Shown one piece after another: positions 33,120 through 44,500 of a stretch of 64,000 nucleotides of DNA; position 1 is the stretch's first letter, and each line of letters starts with the position of its first letter. The stretch is taken from the NCBI GenBank assembly GCA_019055375.1, contig JAHQIW010006223.1, forward strand, positions 1 through 64,000. The letters run 5' to 3'. Made by a program: the position numbers and the translations under genes. The DNA comes from Parelaphostrongylus tenuis (taxonomy: Eukaryota; Nematoda; Chromadorea; Rhabditida; Metastrongylidae). Below the pieces are notes generated by a model. The model ran no database searches. It was not told the DNA's origin and saw nothing but the letters and a program-made list of their open reading frames with translations.

Positions 33120-33700
33120 CTTTAGGCGGGAATTGAGCACGCGTCTCACCCACACTGGAGCCGTCTCTGGTATAAACAAAACGCGGATTCAACTCCGACC
33201 TGGAGTAAAAAGTTTTGCATATTATTCAACACTCTCAGAAGCAAACTTACAGCATCATAACATTGTTAAAAAGTAGTAAACTTAGGAAACTTTATAGACC
33301 ATACGCGTGAATAACAGTCCGTTTGACTGGGTTTGATGGCGATGTGTGTTCAACAGACGAAACTGATAAAAGTTGATTGGTGATACCTTCGCTAGTCTAC
33401 ATCGAAGAAAGGAAAAGTGAAGCGGTGGCCTTGGTAGTTTAGTCGTAGAGGCTCCTCGGTACAGGTGAAGCGAGAGGTTCAAGCCCGCTTAGGCTAAAAT
33501 CTTTTCATATCGCTCAACATTTTCGGATGTGAAGTTATTCATGTGAAGATGTATGTAAGGTCAGCACGCGCTCCCGGATAGAGTGAAATGTAGGTTCAAA
33601 TCCCATGTGACGTAAATGTTTTTGCACACTACTCTACATCATTTGGTTTATTATAACATCATACCACCTCAAGAGGCGGTCAAATTAGATAAATTCTGAG
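33120..33700 (+). repeat. Three adjacent tRNA-derived SINE copies (type 2)
   Basis: Heads lie at about 33125-33205, 33425-33500 and 33550-33615. The first is GCACGCGTCTCACCC...GGATTCAACTCCG. The second is GGTAGTTTAGTCGTAGAGGC...GAGAGGTTCAAGCCC. The third is GTCAGCACGCGCTCCCGG...GTAGGTTCAAATCCC. Each is followed by a tail like TTTTGCACACTACTCTACATC; the third then runs into an ATCATACCACC...GCGGTCAAAT segment also seen near 59360. None folds as a normal tRNA. Confidence 0.65.
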
Positions 33701-33704
33701 AGTT

Positions 33705-34010
33705 ATTCATTATTTATTTGCGCGACTCGTATCTCAGTTCGTTGTGCAGATCCCATTACTTTAAGCACTCGCTTCGTTTCCATCCATGTATCCCCCACAA
33801 AACCTTCCAAGCATTTCGCGTGATGTTTTGATTGCTGCTTGAGAATCCCGTTTTCTCTATGAATAACGGGGTGTTGCAATTTTGGAGGAATCCGCGCTAA
33901 AGACGTTCGCCGATTCTTTGCGAAAGTGTTGGGGGAAGATGGCCAACCATCTCCTTTCTTCCTGATACCCTGCATCACCAGCCACTCGGCCACAGCCAAT
34001 GGTTCTGAGG
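33705..34010 (-). repeat. tRNA-derived SINE, type 3 (diverged)
   Basis: Read on the minus strand, GGCTGTGGCCGAGTGGCTGGTGATGC is the tRNA-like head, and the 3' part (near 33745) carries AATGGGATCTGCACAACG. The body is more diverged than in other copies. Confidence 0.5.
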
Positions 34011-34014
34011 TTCA

Positions 34015-35315
34015 AAACGAGCTTATTTCAAATTCAATTTTGAAGTTGAATTAAGGTAGATGAAATTCACGAATCTTTGCCTGCGAATTGTGAGTCATTT
34101 TAGGTCATTATTCTTCAAAGCCATTTTAATTCACGAAAATAATTGGCTTGCTGAGGCTTATGACACTTATTTCTTCTACTTATTTACTTTAATAATCATG
34201 TTTTGAGCAAAAAGCAATTGAGTAAGCGAGATTTGTACAGGACAAAATTTAGACAATGTTCCCACTGCAATGTTTAAGTTTACACCTGCTGCATTGGCGT
34301 TAAAATCTTGTAACTGCCGTCTTCAATATTTCGGAGACCCTAATTTCAGGCATATTTTGCATCAAAAGAATGCTATACGAAAACCAAACTGGCAATCAAG
34401 GTAACAATTTCTGCTTCAGCTTTTAATTGCCCCAAAATCGTTAATAAGAGCGGTTTGGTTTTTGCAAAAAAAAAGGACGGATAAAAGAGCGCTTTTCGGT
34501 AATGGAATATCTGTCCAAATTTCTTTTTTCCAAAAATAAGGATAGATCAAATTTTCTAAAATTCGCCAAATCATTAAAATTACTAAAAATTGCCAAAAAT
34601 ACCAATGAGTACTATTTTACAAGACAGACCGCTCTTAACTGTGAAATTTTAGGATATACTAAGTTAAAGCTTCTGTTAGTTTACAAATCGTTATAAATTC
34701 ATTTGTACAAATATCTTACTTCTATTTCAGATACCACTGTTCTTCAAAAAATTTGCGCTATTGCTAAATTAACAAGTCACAAAGCTTTAGTAAATGTTAC
34801 CAAAAAATAGTTGTTAACTAGTAATAAACTCATGTAACTAAACTCAATGTATTCTTTCCAAGTATTATTTCATTTATCATTACTTATTAACATCATATAT
34901 ACTATTATATGCCTGTTATTATTAATCAAATAAGTGCTTGTATTTGAATCTACTCATACAGAATTATGAACATATCATTACCTACCAAGTTCGCATTCTT
35001 GTGTGGTATTTGTTTGAGTTGTTAACATTGTTCAGATAAAATTCTTGTACGTCTGAAATCATCAGCAGCAATCGTGTCAAATTCTAAAATCGTTATGAAT
35101 GCCTCCTCACAACCATTACCGACTATAACTGAGAATAAAGTACGATGTTTTCGCCTTTGCTCTTATTTTTCAATTTCAAAGTTGGTAAACATAAGGCAAA
35201 AAAAGAAAAACTACATTGGGAGACATTTATTCAGTATAAGGTGACTTCATCGAAGGAATACAGCTACTAGAAATTTCTTCATATCGTCTCCATAGTGCTG
35301 ACAATTTTTATTGTT
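34015..35315. other. Upstream region of the CNG-channel gene
   Basis: Very AT-rich, no recognised repeat or exon. It probably contains the promoter, but I see no specific element to support one. The 64-codon frame at 34502-34696 lies in low-complexity sequence. Confidence 0.4.
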
Positions 35316-35325
35316 TTTTTTTTAG
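35316..35325 (+). promoter_or_regulatory. Candidate splice or trans-splice acceptor ahead of the CNG start
   Basis: A run of Ts ending in TTTTAG precedes the first coding exon. In the start-codon frame a TAG occurs just before ATG 35342, so coding cannot extend upstream through this exon. The acceptor could receive a spliced leader or a non-coding first exon; sequence alone cannot tell which. Confidence 0.5.
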
Positions 35326-35341
35326 AAAAAATCTCTAGGTA

Positions 35342-35506
35342 ATGCTTCCGCCGATAAATCCAGAAAACAAGCTGCAACGAAGTCATTCAAGTCGGATCGA
35401 TGTCAATCAGCACGTACCTACTAATGACCACTGCGTCGATGTCGATGTTGCCTATCATTCAACAAAGAAACAGCGAAACTTCTCCGATGTAGTAAAAACG
35501 GCTATG
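35342..35506 (+). CDS. CNG channel exon: N-terminal cytoplasmic tail
   Basis: 55 codons from MLPPINPENKLQ to NFSDVVKTAM, ending at donor GTGAGT in phase 0. This matches the phase-0 start of the next exon 9.8 kb downstream. The peptide is hydrophilic and not conserved, so assignment rests on phase, donor quality and position. It could belong to a different gene. Confidence 0.55.
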
Positions 35507-38500
35507 GTGAGTAAAGTGAATATATCAAACTTGCAAATTACCCTTGATCTTATATGCAACTTATATTGCCCCTAATCTATGACCCACGGACCTCCCTCTT
35601 TGAGGGATCTTGCTCAGTTAGTCGCGAGGGCACGTGGCGCGTCCCCAGGTGGTGGATAGGGGAATAAACGCGAACCGAAAACGACCGTGTGCTTCTCAGA
35701 GACGCAGGTGGATTCAGGGGATGAGCTCCGTGCTTCTACAGCGCCGACTTGACAAAACTCTATTCCTACGAGCCAAGTCGGCCAAAAGCCTGCAATCAAG
35801 CGGTTGGGAAGTACATGGGAGGCGGTTGGGAGTCGCCTCCAACAAATAAGCACCTCCTGCTCCTCCGAGAGAGACTGGCAAGCTACTCGTGAGTACCCAG
35901 CCCCCACGTTTGGAGCCTGGAAAGCTATACATTGGGTATCAAAATGCCAAAAACAGTAACAAATATGGGCCTCATTCCCCTGACCCCGGAAGAGCCCCTG
36001 GTAGCGCCAGGTAGGACGAGTACGGAGAGGCTGCTAAAATCTCAGGACCGAACTAGGCTGCCAAGTTCGAAACGGACTAAAATGGCGATCTGTACCCACA
36101 ACGCAAGAACCCTTGCTCACGAATCCGCTGTAGAAGATGTATTGATTCAAGCAAGAAGAATAAGGTACGACGTCATTGGCCTGGCTGAGACGAGAAGGCG
36201 CCATCCTTTTCACGCTGTCTATGACACCGGAGAAGAACTGTTCCTTGGAACATGCGATCGCAGAGGTGTCGGCGGCGTTGGCGTCCTCGTCAAATCGAAT
36301 TTGACCGTGAACATCGATTCGTTTGAACACCTAACAACCCGTATCGGACGGTTGCGGTTGGAACAATGTGAGTATATGCCGGCTTTGACCATCTTCGTTG
36401 CTTACGCACCAACATCAAGCTAAGACGAAAACGAAGTCGAAGCGTTCTATATGGACCTCAAGAAATTTTACAGAGAAGATCACACATTCTTCAAGGTCAT
36501 TATCGGAGATTTTGATGTCAAAAATTGGACCTAGAAGAACGTATGAAGAACGTCACATTGGGACCCACGGACTAGAATGTAATGAACAGGGTGAGAGGCT
36601 ATCTGAGTTTATCATGACGACCCAAACCATCCATTGGTAACTCACATTTCCAGAAGCCTCACTCTCAGCGATGGACGTGGAGTCTCCTAATGGAGGATAC
36701 AACAACGAAATAGACCACATCTTAGTAAATCAAAGGTTTACCTAGACGATGTCGCTGTTGTTCCTAAGTTCTACATGGGATCAGACTATCGCCTCCTTCA
36801 GCACAACATTCCGTTTTTCGAGGAGAGGAGAGAAAGCCGCTAAATTCAAACAACGAAGTCCCAGAACTGCCATAGACTGGATGTATTCAAATCATTAGTG
36901 GCCCTTGGCAAGATACCGTTGTCGACAACATCGACGAAGAAGAAGACCAGCTCGTTGAAAATCTTTACGCTAGCGCTATGGAAGCCGAGAGTCACAAGGT
37001 CACGAAGAGACGCTTGTCTCTGCAGATACTCTAGCTGATAAGTCAAACGTGGAATCGCACGAGCAACAGGCAACCGAACCCTTACGTCCGAACTTGCGAA
37101 ACGCTGCAGAGAAGCGATTGAAGAAGACCTCAAAGAGAGACGAGCAGCAGTAATGGCAGAAGCTGGGAACAGCATTCGCAAAGCCCAGCTAAGCTTCGCC
37201 ATTATAAGATCAAAATGATTGCATTCCGATGCTCTGACGGGACACTTACAGCTTCCAGAAAGGCTATGGAGAAAATCATTCACCAATGCTACTCGGATTT
37301 GGTCGCTAGCCATGTCCTATTACCGTCATATAAATTGAAAGAGGATGAATTCCACCGCTGCTCCCTTCCGAAATCCGACATGCTTATCGTCGGTGAAGAA
37401 CAGAACAAAATCCGCTCCAGACAGGATTAGGCTAGAGCACCTGAAGAACCTGTCGCCAGTTCTCATCAGCACCCTGGCTTGGCTCTTCACTCGCTACCTG
37501 TCAGAATGCAAGATCCCCATTCAATGGAAAACCAGCAAGACCGTATTGTCATTTAAAAAGGGAGACCCTTACGACATAGGCAATTATCGCCCAATCTCCT
37601 GCTTTCCGTTGTCTACAAACTCTTTACTCGAGTCATCCTAAACAGGACTGACAGAACAGCCATGCGAATAAGCAAGGCCCGAAAAGGATTTAGTACCATA
37701 GACCACATCCACACGATTACAAGACTCATTGAAGCTTCACGAGAGTACAAACAACCACTCTGTCTCACTTTCATCGATCTGAGGAAAGCCTTTGATTCAG
37801 CGGAAACAGAAGCGTTATAGAGGCTCTGGATAGCCAGGGCGTCCCTACTCGGTACATAATGATCCTTCGTAAGCTTTATGAAGATTTCACGACCAAAATA
37901 TCTCCATTCTACAACAATATCACCATTGACGTAAGAAAAGGGGTTCGACAAGGCGATACAAATCAGCCAAAACTGTTCACTGCCACTCTATAATACTTCA
38001 TGTGAACATTGGAATGGGACGACGTGGGAGTGAAATTGACGGTTGACAATTAAACCATCTTCGCTTTGCTGACGATATCGTTCTCATAACACCAAACATC
38101 AGCCAAGCGGAACGAATGTTCACCGATTTCGATAACGCCTGTGGAAAGATTGGTCTTCAACTAAATCTAACGAAAAACGATGTCTATTAGGAACGAATGG
38201 GTTTTAAATGCCTAATTTACGCTCAGCGGAACGACAATCCCCGAATGCTCCAGTTATGTCTATCTAGGTCGTGCAATCAACATGATAAACGACCTAGCTC
38301 CAGAGTTGAGCAGGAGGAAGAGAGCGTCTTGGGGAACGTTTAAGAGCATCGAAGATGTAGTGAAGAGGGCAAAGAACATCCGACTCCGTGCCCACCTTTT
38401 CGACTCGACGATTATCTCTGCCCTAACGTATGCAGCAGAAACCTAGTTGCTACGTAAGCAGGATGAAAGATTTCTTGGCGTTATCGAGCGCACAGTCGAA

Positions 38501-41500
38501 AGGTCGATGCTAGGAGTATTCTGTATCCCTCAAATGAGAGAAAGGATCCAAAGTTCCAAACTTCGTCAACGATCAAAAATCAGAGACGCCGTTCTTACAT
38601 GCGCTTCAGCGACAACCGATGGACGAGAGCCGTTACCGACTGGATTCCTCGGAACATCAAGCGCTCTATAGGAAGACCACCGACCCGTTGGTTCGATTTC
38701 TTCACGAGAGCTATAGAAGAAAGATATGATACTCAGCGGATCCCTAGAGCGAGGAGGACCCATTGAACTACTCTTGCACGCGATACGGAAAAATGGAAGC
38801 GTTTTTGGTACCCGCTCGAGTCACTCGACGATCAACGGGACGACAGGTGATACAGGCGACAGGTGAATTTATGATATCATATCTAGCCGGCGTTTTCATC
38901 ATCAGTTGGCCGAACCTCTATATCCACAATGTTTTTGAATGGATACAAAAGAAGGTCACGTTTGTTAATCCAATAAACTCTTTCACGTCGGCCGTTGATA
39001 GTAAGCGGCGTCGCACTGTCGCTCTTGCGGCGGTCGGCGAGATCGTCTTACGATTGGAGCACGTAGTATTCACGTTGTGCCTTCGTGATGTAAAAGACCT
39101 TTATCACTAGTGAAGAGAATTGTGTCATCATCAAAAAATGGAGTCTGAAGAAAGAATTTGAATAAGGCTGATTTTGGTCAAATTTGCCAGAGCAATCATA
39201 AAACAATCAATATGTCCATCAAAACTGATACGGCACATTGCAATATGATGTCATTTGATGATATTTCGGTTTAACTTAAGAGTTGTAAGCGTTTTGTTCT
39301 ATTGTCGTTTGTGTAATAGCTCTGTTGATCCACTTATACTCAATTTTGGACATTACTCGTCCCTGCAACCTGGAAGCAACGCCGATGTTTTCTCTAAACT
39401 CCGGATGTTCGAAGGGAAAGTCCAGTGAACGTATTTTTGCTCTTATTCAACATTTTAGCAGTTGTTCGGTAGCCTAAATCTCAAGAATTTGAGCGATATA
39501 TTTTATTTCTTGATTAGCTTTTAAATTACGCTGTAACAATAGAAGTAAAAATTTACTACACGCACAGGCAATTTTCTTTGAACGAAGGTTTTCCTTAAGA
39601 ATTCAGTAATCACTCGATTGCTCAAATCTCGAAAGCTTCGGAAATGTTTTTGATCTCTCAGAAAAATTTTTTATTGCGCTGCAATATTGGAATCACGATT
39701 GTATCTTACACGTGGCACGCATAGCTTGCACGGTTGTGTGGAAGGATGTCACAATACTGCATCAAGCCATTATCTTTGAACAACCATTCGGTAGCATAGA
39801 TTTCGAGAATTTCATTGGTGCGCTTGCTTTTTGAAAGCAAGCTTTTGTCGTGTTGCAGAATATAAAAATAAAGTTTTGCTGTTTGAGCATTCTCCATTAG
39901 ATAGAGCTTTCCTCTTGAATTTTAGTGGTTATTCAGTAGCTTGAATCTCGCTGGTGTTATGGTGTACTTGTTTTCTGAAGAGGACTCCTTAGCAGCCATA
40001 ACAAAATACGACGATCTACTTTTGATTTTTGACACAAATGAATAATAGTCATATAATTTGGTATCTACGAAACGTAGCACGTCGGAGTGAAAGAGTTGAA
40101 GGATGCACCCTGCATTCGAATCCATTCACAGCACCACTGATGCGAATGAATGCATAGATCCAATGTGTGCATCGGACTGTAGAGAGCATGCATCTGTGGA
40201 ATTAGTTTTTCGTCCATCCGCTTAAGTGCCCTATCAATCTCGCCAACCCGGAATAATGGCGAACTTTGTTTTATCTGGGAGCACGTCCCTACCCAAAGAT
40301 CACCTGTGTTTACGGAGCGATCTAAGCACCGCACTACACATGCCTCATTTCTTTAGGAGAAACCTCAAGAAAATAGATACAGTAGTAATCTACTGGTTCT
40401 GCTTCTCCATTTCGACTCACTTCTTGCCATTTTTGGATACCTCATGGAATTTGTAGACTTGAAACTGTCTTCTTTCTTCTCACTAGAAAAATTTCTTTCT
40501 AGTATATAGTTTGATGTATTGTTCGATGTCAAAAAATGTGTTGCAGTAAATGCAAGGAGGCAGTTTTCTTTATATTCTCCTAGGCAGATGATAAGCTGAT
40601 AAGCATAAGGGATGGAAGAGAGAAGAGGTGTTGACAAAGGATTTTTATGCTATCGATTTTGACTCGCTCATTTGAAGGCTTCACTCCGTTGTTCCGTATT
40701 AGTGAGAATACTACGGATGTTTTTCAATTAATTTTATGAGATTGTTAGCACCTTAATATCCATCCACTTTACATCCATATTCCATTGATAGGCTTCAAAA
40801 GTGCTGTGCCGTTGTTTTTTGACCACCATAAGGGTTATCGCAATTATCTTTACATAACGATTACGTAATTGTTGTTCTTGTTGAGACATTTTATGCTCTT
40901 AGAATTCCTAGAATTTGCTTGAACTATCTTAATCTCATTGAATGCTATTCCCACATACTTTCGTTGTGACTTAATGGAGTTACTGAGGAATTACCGCTGC
41001 AGAAAAATCATACCCCTGGAAGGTTCAGGCTCACTGTGAGACGACTGAGCCTGATGAGATGTTCAAGCGCGTCTTCACAACAGACAGTAAAAAGAAATGT
41101 ATTCAAGTCAAAAATGTGATGCTTCCGAATCTGCTGTCATTCGAACATATAAGAATGACACAATATTTCTTCATTCGTTTAGCTTCGTCATTCTTAGTCT
41201 CCAGTGCACATGTCAAAAGAATTAACTTCATCATTCACCATTCATAGGAGAGCACTCATAGAGAAGAGCCATCTGTTTTGATATCAGTTTGAGGAAGTAA
41301 TCTTCAGATGAGGCGATTTATATATTCGCTTTCGGCGCCTTCGGTGGCAGAATTGAAGAGCCTATCAAGAGGAATTGGAGGATCAGAGAATTTGTAATCA
41401 GAGATCAAACGTCTGTAGAGAACGCCTTGCTTGCTAGATTGCTTTCTACAATACGTCTACTCCACGGAGTCTTACCTGGTTTCGAGTGTTTTCTTGAAGC

Positions 41501-44500
41501 CATGCTCAACTTTCAGTATACCTGTTGACCACTTTTCTAAGTCATGCATGTGGTCCGTCAAAGAGCCACTTGTCGAGCCCGATACAGCGTTTCGGCCTTT
41601 ACAGCTTCGTCAATCGGGCAGCACTTCGTCTTTGGCCAATCCTGTCGAGGGAACCTAACCCCTATATAGAGTTGGTGACGACGAAGATTTTATACGTGCC
41701 ATTAAGTGAAAAGATCACTATATGGTAGCGCTTTGCGCTCGATTGCTCTTGATTGGTATCGTTAAATATATCATATCTTTCGCTTCGCGTGCTTTCTTAG
41801 GACCACAATCAACTTTTAATACGCCTGGTAATCGGGTTGGCCAGAAACGAAGGGTAGCCCGACTGATGAGACTGTCAGGACCGAAATACGTGCATCGGGC
41901 TTCACAAGTTCTCCTATAACAGACCACATGCATGGTTCAAAAATGATTATCCATAGAACCTCACTTTCGGAAAGAAGAAAGTAGCTCCTGGCCTGGGCAT
42001 GAAAGATACTTAACGCTACGACATTTGTGAAGATTGAACATATCTGCCAATAAAACAAGATATCTGCTTAACTCGTAGCCTCATCATCCTGCACCATATC
42101 CAGTCACCGTCCATATGCGGATACTCGATTTAGTCGAAAAGAATTTTTGTCATCAAGCTATAAGAAAATTTCGGCTGTGTCTGATGCAAACTTTTGAGGA
42201 AATCCTATGCAGACATGAATGAGAGACTGAACACTTAAGATGTTTGTAGAAAGTTTGAATATTTTGTCCGTCGGCTTTAAATCTTCAGTCAAGAAATTTA
42301 GATATCACCGACAAAGGAGTTGTTGGAGAAAGGATGAGAATTTAAGCTCAGTGCTAGATTTCCTATGAAACCTTTATTTTGTTGACAACGTCGTTGTTTT
42401 TTTGAGGAGTAGAGCTAGAGCACAAGCATGCTCAAAGAGCTTAGCAAAGTAGGCAAAAGGACCGAACTACATTCAAGAAGAAGACTTAGTAAATGAGGAA
42501 ATCTGAGTAGTGTCAAGTGAACTGATCAAGCTTCAAGCTGAATGGTCGATTGGTAACAGGGACCACCGCGTACGTGTATTTGGAACGTTCGGTGAACATG
42601 AAGGATCGCGCGATGAAGGATTTAGCTGGATAAGAGTAGCCGCAGCTGTATTTTGGTTTCCAAATGAGTCACCAATCAGCTAACGGGCTAGACATCTCGC
42701 ACTTTTCTTTTGATTAAATGATCTCCCAGCACCAAGGAATGCAGTTGAGAAGCGGTACGATAGCGTTAACCAAGCTGAAAGTTTATCACACCATCCATAG
42801 AGCGCCTGTATGATATCTTCCAAAAGTTTACCGACACAAACAACGACCAGCCAAAAGTCGTTACAGTGGTTATCTCTAAAACCATAGATTTTATTGTACT
42901 ACCTTCTTTTAATTTAATTTTTTTTTTGGAAGAAATTCTTGAAACGCTGCAAAATCTAATTTTTGTTGAACAAAGGATGTTGTCAATGAAACAACCTGTA
43001 AACACGGATAATTACAGATTGTTCGTAACTGGATGTTATCAGTGCAAGAGCCCGATCAGCCAATACCACAAACGAATGTGGAAATTTTTGCACCGGTAAG
43101 CGAAGTGGTTATTAGCTTTCAACGAAACTATGCTCAATGATTGAGAAAATCAAGCAGTACTAGTGAAAACTATTATATAGCAATTCCTTGGCATTTACAC
43201 AATTTACTGTTATGACTTGCATAGATACTCAGATAATCTAGTTCTTACGTCTTGTGGGAAACTCAACACTTCCACTCAGTGCGTTATTTTGCAACTCTAG
43301 TGCAAAGAGGCATTTGCAGTGGTACGTAGATTGCGATATAACTTGAACAAATGTTAAATTCCCCTCGTATATGCTGGCTATTGATTGAAAGTGGCTCTCC
43401 TTGGAATCTCAAGATAATCGCGCTTAGAATTTTGCCCTTCAAATGCAATCGTGAATCGGAAAGAAGTATTGTACCTCGTGGCTTGGATTCATCTAAAGAG
43501 GTTCAATTCCTGTAACTTTGATAATTCTTATCAGTACATCAGTACCCAGCTGAGCAGAGGATAGTGTAAGAAACCGAAGCATTTATTATCATTATTCTTG
43601 ACACTTGCTTAAATTGGAGCAAAAAGAAAAAAGTAATCAGCGCAGCAAGGATGTTTTGCGATGCATAATCCTTGTTGATTTGAAGCTATGTTGGGAAACT
43701 GAAGGCCATTCTGTCTTATCTCAAGCCCTACAATAATCTCACGTAAACATCTTATAGATTATGGTGTAGCACAGTGCAATGATTTGTCCCTGTAGAGCTA
43801 AAATATTGGGTTGAGCAAAAAAATCTGTGGAATTTTTGAAAGTTCCGTTTTTTGACTTCTTTCTGTCGTCTTTTGTTGATAATTTTGTATGTATTCATCC
43901 AATTCATACATCTTAGTTCTCAAATGTCTATTGAAGAGTATGATTTGCCTGTGTGTTGATCCACTATAATTACCATTATTAGAGAAACAGTTTAACGATT
44001 CTGAAAGGCGTCGATGAGAGATTGATGAGGATGAGGAACTAGTACGCGACAAAGTCGACTGTGGGCAGATGGTTTAAGCAATTTAAAGAAGGCGATTTTA
44101 TCTTGAATCTTGCTTTGTTCTGACCGGTTGTTTTGTATAGAAATGACTTGCAAACCGCTACGGATGCTGCAGCTTTTATCGAGCACTCGTGATTTGGCTG
44201 AAGAGCTTGGTGTTTCGCAGCAAACCGTTATCATCAAAATCATTTAATGAAGTTGAAGAATCATGTTGAAAATTTTTTTGAATAAAAAGGGTTTTTCGAA
44301 CAAATTCGGAACCTTGCAGAACGATGAGAGAAGGTCATGGAATTAGCGGTCTATAAGTGGGGAATAGTTTTTTATTAAAATCGAGAAAACTTATCTTGAT
44401 TAGCTGACGCGAGGTTGGTAAATTAGTCGTAGAAGTTTGGCAGACGTTTCGGTGACCCGCCTTCTTCAGCTCTGGGCGTATGTAGTATTAGTCTCCTAAT

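Larger units (their letters stand above)
41520..41945. mobile_element. Inverted ribozyme-bearing PLE terminal repeats in CNG intron 1
   Basis: The left arm starts ATGCATGTGGTCCGTC (about 41544) and the right arm ends with its approximate complement ACAGACCACATGCATGG (about 41937). Each arm holds a hammerhead motif pointing outward (minus on the left, plus on the right). About 180 bp separates the arms. No GIY-YIG frame remains. Confidence 0.65.

Noticed and set aside
42866..43099. Plus-strand ORF with a hydrophobic start as a CNG exon
   Set aside because: No CNG similarity and no splice phase compatible with the flanking exons.
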